From Xanthoparmelia taractica (taxonomy: Eukaryota; Ascomycota; Lecanoromycetes; Lecanorales; Parmeliaceae): a DNA stretch of 10,458 bases. The DNA is taken from the NCBI GenBank assembly GCA_033085395.1, contig JANQBS010000633.1:1-10458 (forward strand), given 5' to 3'. Positions 9,651 through 10,458 of the stretch are shown in pieces. Below the pieces are notes generated by a model. It was not told the origin of the DNA and made no database searches. It was given only the letters and a program-made list of their open reading frames with translations. Numbering within the stretch: position 1 is the first letter of the stretch; every line of letters starts with the position of its first letter. Both the position numbers and the translations under genes were made by a program.

Positions 9651-10091
9651 TCGATTCTCACAAAGCCAGTAAATTAATTATTATTTAACTATATAGAAAG
9701 CTCAAAACTATACTCGAAATTAGTATAATATATCTTATTTCTATATTAATCTTCGCCTATAAAATAAGAGTATTCGATATTAGTATTTTCTTTTTAATAG
9801 TTCGAACTTTAAGCTTCGTTATACTTAGTATTTTTATTAATAGTAGATATTTAATAGATAGCTACTTTTAGACAATTTATAGTATTAAATTAAGATCTTT
9901 GATTGCTTTGATTTTATTAAAGACCTTAACTTTACTAAAAACCTTGGGTTGGCCTTAAAGGAAACTACTGTTGCTGACTATCAAATAAAGGTCGATTCGG
10001 GATTGAATTTGATACGTTTGGAGCGGCGATTTGCAGGGGCTGACGAGGCTGAGCGTTTTGCTGATAGGGGTTTTGCTGTGGATTTGAATAA
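9651..10091 (-). pseudogene. gag: Gag C-terminal tail of copy B (Gln/Pro-rich)
   Basis: The right part (about 9946-10091) is almost un-RIPed and reads a Gln/Pro/Asn-rich tail (YSNPQQNPYQQ…). Leftwards the same frame goes on, but with many TAA/TAG at positions that suit CAA/CAG, giving a once very Gln-rich stretch. It begins directly after the primer-binding site with no room for a start codon and capsid, so it is a remnant left by the internal deletion. The match to copy A begins at about 3312. A 67-codon open frame on the + strand (9949-10152) is antisense to this tail and LTR and is not a gene. Confidence 0.8.
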
Positions 10092-10103
10092 GCGTTGCTA
10101 CCA
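10092..10103 (-). other. Primer-binding site of copy B
   Basis: On the - strand, TGGTAGCAACGC lies three bases (GTA) after the 5' LTR. It starts with TGG, as primer-binding sites do, and TGGTAGC is complementary to a tRNA ending GCUACCA, as initiator tRNA-Met does. How far the match extends depends on this species' tRNA. Confidence 0.75.
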
Positions 10104-10106
10104 TAC

Positions 10107-10249
10107 TGTAAGAGCAATTAGGGGTGTGGTCAGTTGGGTGTCTAATTCTTGATTATTCTGAGTTGGAAAATTCTATCTAAGTCAGTGCTAGCCAAGCACT
10201 TGCCTTAGCTGATTTCTTGGTTGGCTTGGCAAGTGCGTTTTCCGTGACA
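10107..10249 (-). repeat. 5' LTR of copy B, nearly free of RIP
   Basis: This LTR is 143 bp and begins TGTCACGG on the - strand. It contains the inverted pair GCACTTGCC (10196-10204) and GGCAAGTGC (10228-10236), with AGCCAA/TTGGCT beside it; the 3' LTR keeps the same layout with the left arm damaged. It has the most normal base composition of the three LTRs here. Confidence 0.93.
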
Positions 10250-10254
10250 TTTAA
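10250..10254. repeat. Target-site duplication of copy B, right
   Basis: TTTAA follows the last base of the LTR and repeats 4819-4823 exactly. Copy A continues at 10255. Confidence 0.9.
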
Positions 10255-10458
10255 TAAGATATCGACTTTATTAAAATATTAAAAGGGAAATAAATAAAGC
10301 TTTTATTAAGAAATAATTAATAAATTAAGATTAATAAAAAAGCTAAAACCTATCTCTTAAGCGTACGAGATCGAGAGATAATCGATAAAGTCTTTAATAA
10401 GTTACACGAATAGAAAAGACTTAAATAAATTAAAGATTCTATATTCTTCTTCTATTCG
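10255..10458 (+). pseudogene. Copy A resumed: start of reverse transcriptase, runs off the window
   Basis: This aligns without gaps, over the blocks I checked, to the reverse complement of copy B 8336-8540. The frame (for example codon start 10390) reads VRDREIIDKVFNKLHE, a stop at a Gln codon, then KRLK and a KDSIFFFYS end. That is the N-terminal part of reverse transcriptase before the RDLN motif. After removing the 5,431-bp insertion it is back in the gag frame of copy A. Confidence 0.85.

Larger units (their letters stand above)
5381..10091 (-). pseudogene. Gag-pol polyprotein of copy B, one frame, broken by many RIP stops
   Basis: All landmarks that I can place fall in a single frame. 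Codon starts at 10090 (gag tail), 9349 (protease site), 8173 and 7993 (reverse transcriptase), 6550, 6460, 6274 and 6166 (integrase) and 5383 (stop) differ by multiples of three. So about 1,570 codons run without a net frameshift, and gag and pol were probably one fused polyprotein. Stops fall mostly at expected Gln or Trp codons, for example through the Gln-rich gag tail and at both chromodomain Trp positions. The longest remaining open piece is 98 codons (8870-9166). Ser-Phe-Ser before TAA at 5381 is taken as the end; an earlier original Gln there cannot be excluded. The separate domain entries give details. Confidence 0.85.
4824..10249 (-). mobile_element. Copy B: nested chromovirus-type Ty3/gypsy element with both LTRs, gag mostly deleted
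   Basis: The element is 5,426 bp, bounded by 143-bp LTRs beginning TG and ending CA on both strands and by a perfect 5-bp target duplication. Reading leftward on the - strand it holds a primer-binding site, gag tail, finger motif, protease, reverse transcriptase, RNase H, integrase and chromodomain. That is the Ty3/gypsy order (integrase after RNase H), and the chromodomain places it among chromoviruses, which use it to target marked chromatin. It sits in copy A in opposite orientation. It is disabled: many stops, lost catalytic residues, no gag N-terminus. It is less mutated than copy A, as expected for a later arrival. Confidence 0.92.
1087..10458 (+). mobile_element. Copy A: Ty3/gypsy LTR retrotransposon, RIP-degraded, split by copy B, 3' end outside the window
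   Basis: Copy A begins with an LTR (1087-1238) and a primer-binding site, then carries decayed gag and the protease/linker part of pol up to 4823. It is interrupted by copy B and resumes at 10255 in the start of reverse transcriptase, leaving the window before the rest of pol and the 3' LTR. The joined ends (…TAGATTTAA then TAAGATATCGAC…) match the uninterrupted sequence of copy B around 8528-8549 apart from C/T and G/A changes, which proves that both pieces are one element. It is more AT-shifted than copy B and carries several small indels, so it is the older insertion. Its own 5' target duplication would be AAATC at 1082-1086; the partner lies outside the window. Confidence 0.9.

Noticed and set aside
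9949..10152. 67-codon open frame on the + strand
   Set aside because: Antisense to the gag tail, primer-binding site and 5' LTR of copy B; open only because this patch escaped RIP.

Overview
This window reads as a repeat-rich, AT-rich block of a filamentous ascomycete (Pezizomycotina) genome. It holds no intact gene. Almost all of it is retrotransposon sequence worn down by C-to-T and G-to-A changes of the kind made by repeat-induced point mutation (RIP): CpA/TpG are scarce, TpA is abundant, CpG survives, and the stops in the old reading frames sit where Gln (CAA/CAG to TAA/TAG) or Trp (TGG to TAA/TGA) codons are expected. The species cannot be named from sequence alone.

Layout. Positions 1-135 are an AAT/ATT microsatellite that flips into its own reverse complement. 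Positions 136-358 are pyrimidine-rich low-complexity DNA. Positions 359-about 830 are a GC-richer, hairpin-rich island that I cannot identify. Positions 831-1086 are AT-rich and may hold a badly decayed solo LTR (967-1081).

From 1087 on, the window is two copies of one Ty3/gypsy family, nested head to head. Copy A lies on the + strand: 5' LTR 1087-1238, primer-binding site 1242-1253, decayed gag about 1710-3420, finger/protease/linker about 3421-4818. It resumes at 10255 with the start of reverse transcriptase and runs off the window. Copy B (4824-10249, - strand) is inserted in copy A. It has two 143-bp LTRs starting TG and ending CA, a perfect 5-bp target duplication (TTTAA at 4819-4823 and 10250-10254), a primer-binding site (10092-10103), and, reading leftward, the C-terminal tail of gag, a zinc-finger-like motif, protease, reverse transcriptase, RNase H, integrase with a DD35E spacing, and a C-terminal chromodomain. 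That order and the chromodomain make it a chromovirus-type Ty3/gypsy element.

Two points stand out. Copy B lacks about 2 kb that copy A has (leader plus most of gag), so its primer-binding site runs straight into the gag tail. Its remaining polyprotein of about 1,570 codons still sits in one frame from 10090 to 5381 by every landmark I could place, and is broken by substitutions rather than indels. Also, the right-hand 300 bp of copy B (about 9946-10249) is nearly free of RIP, while the rest is heavily hit. I found no sign of a new biological system; the value here is in the nesting, the gag deletion and the uneven mutation record.
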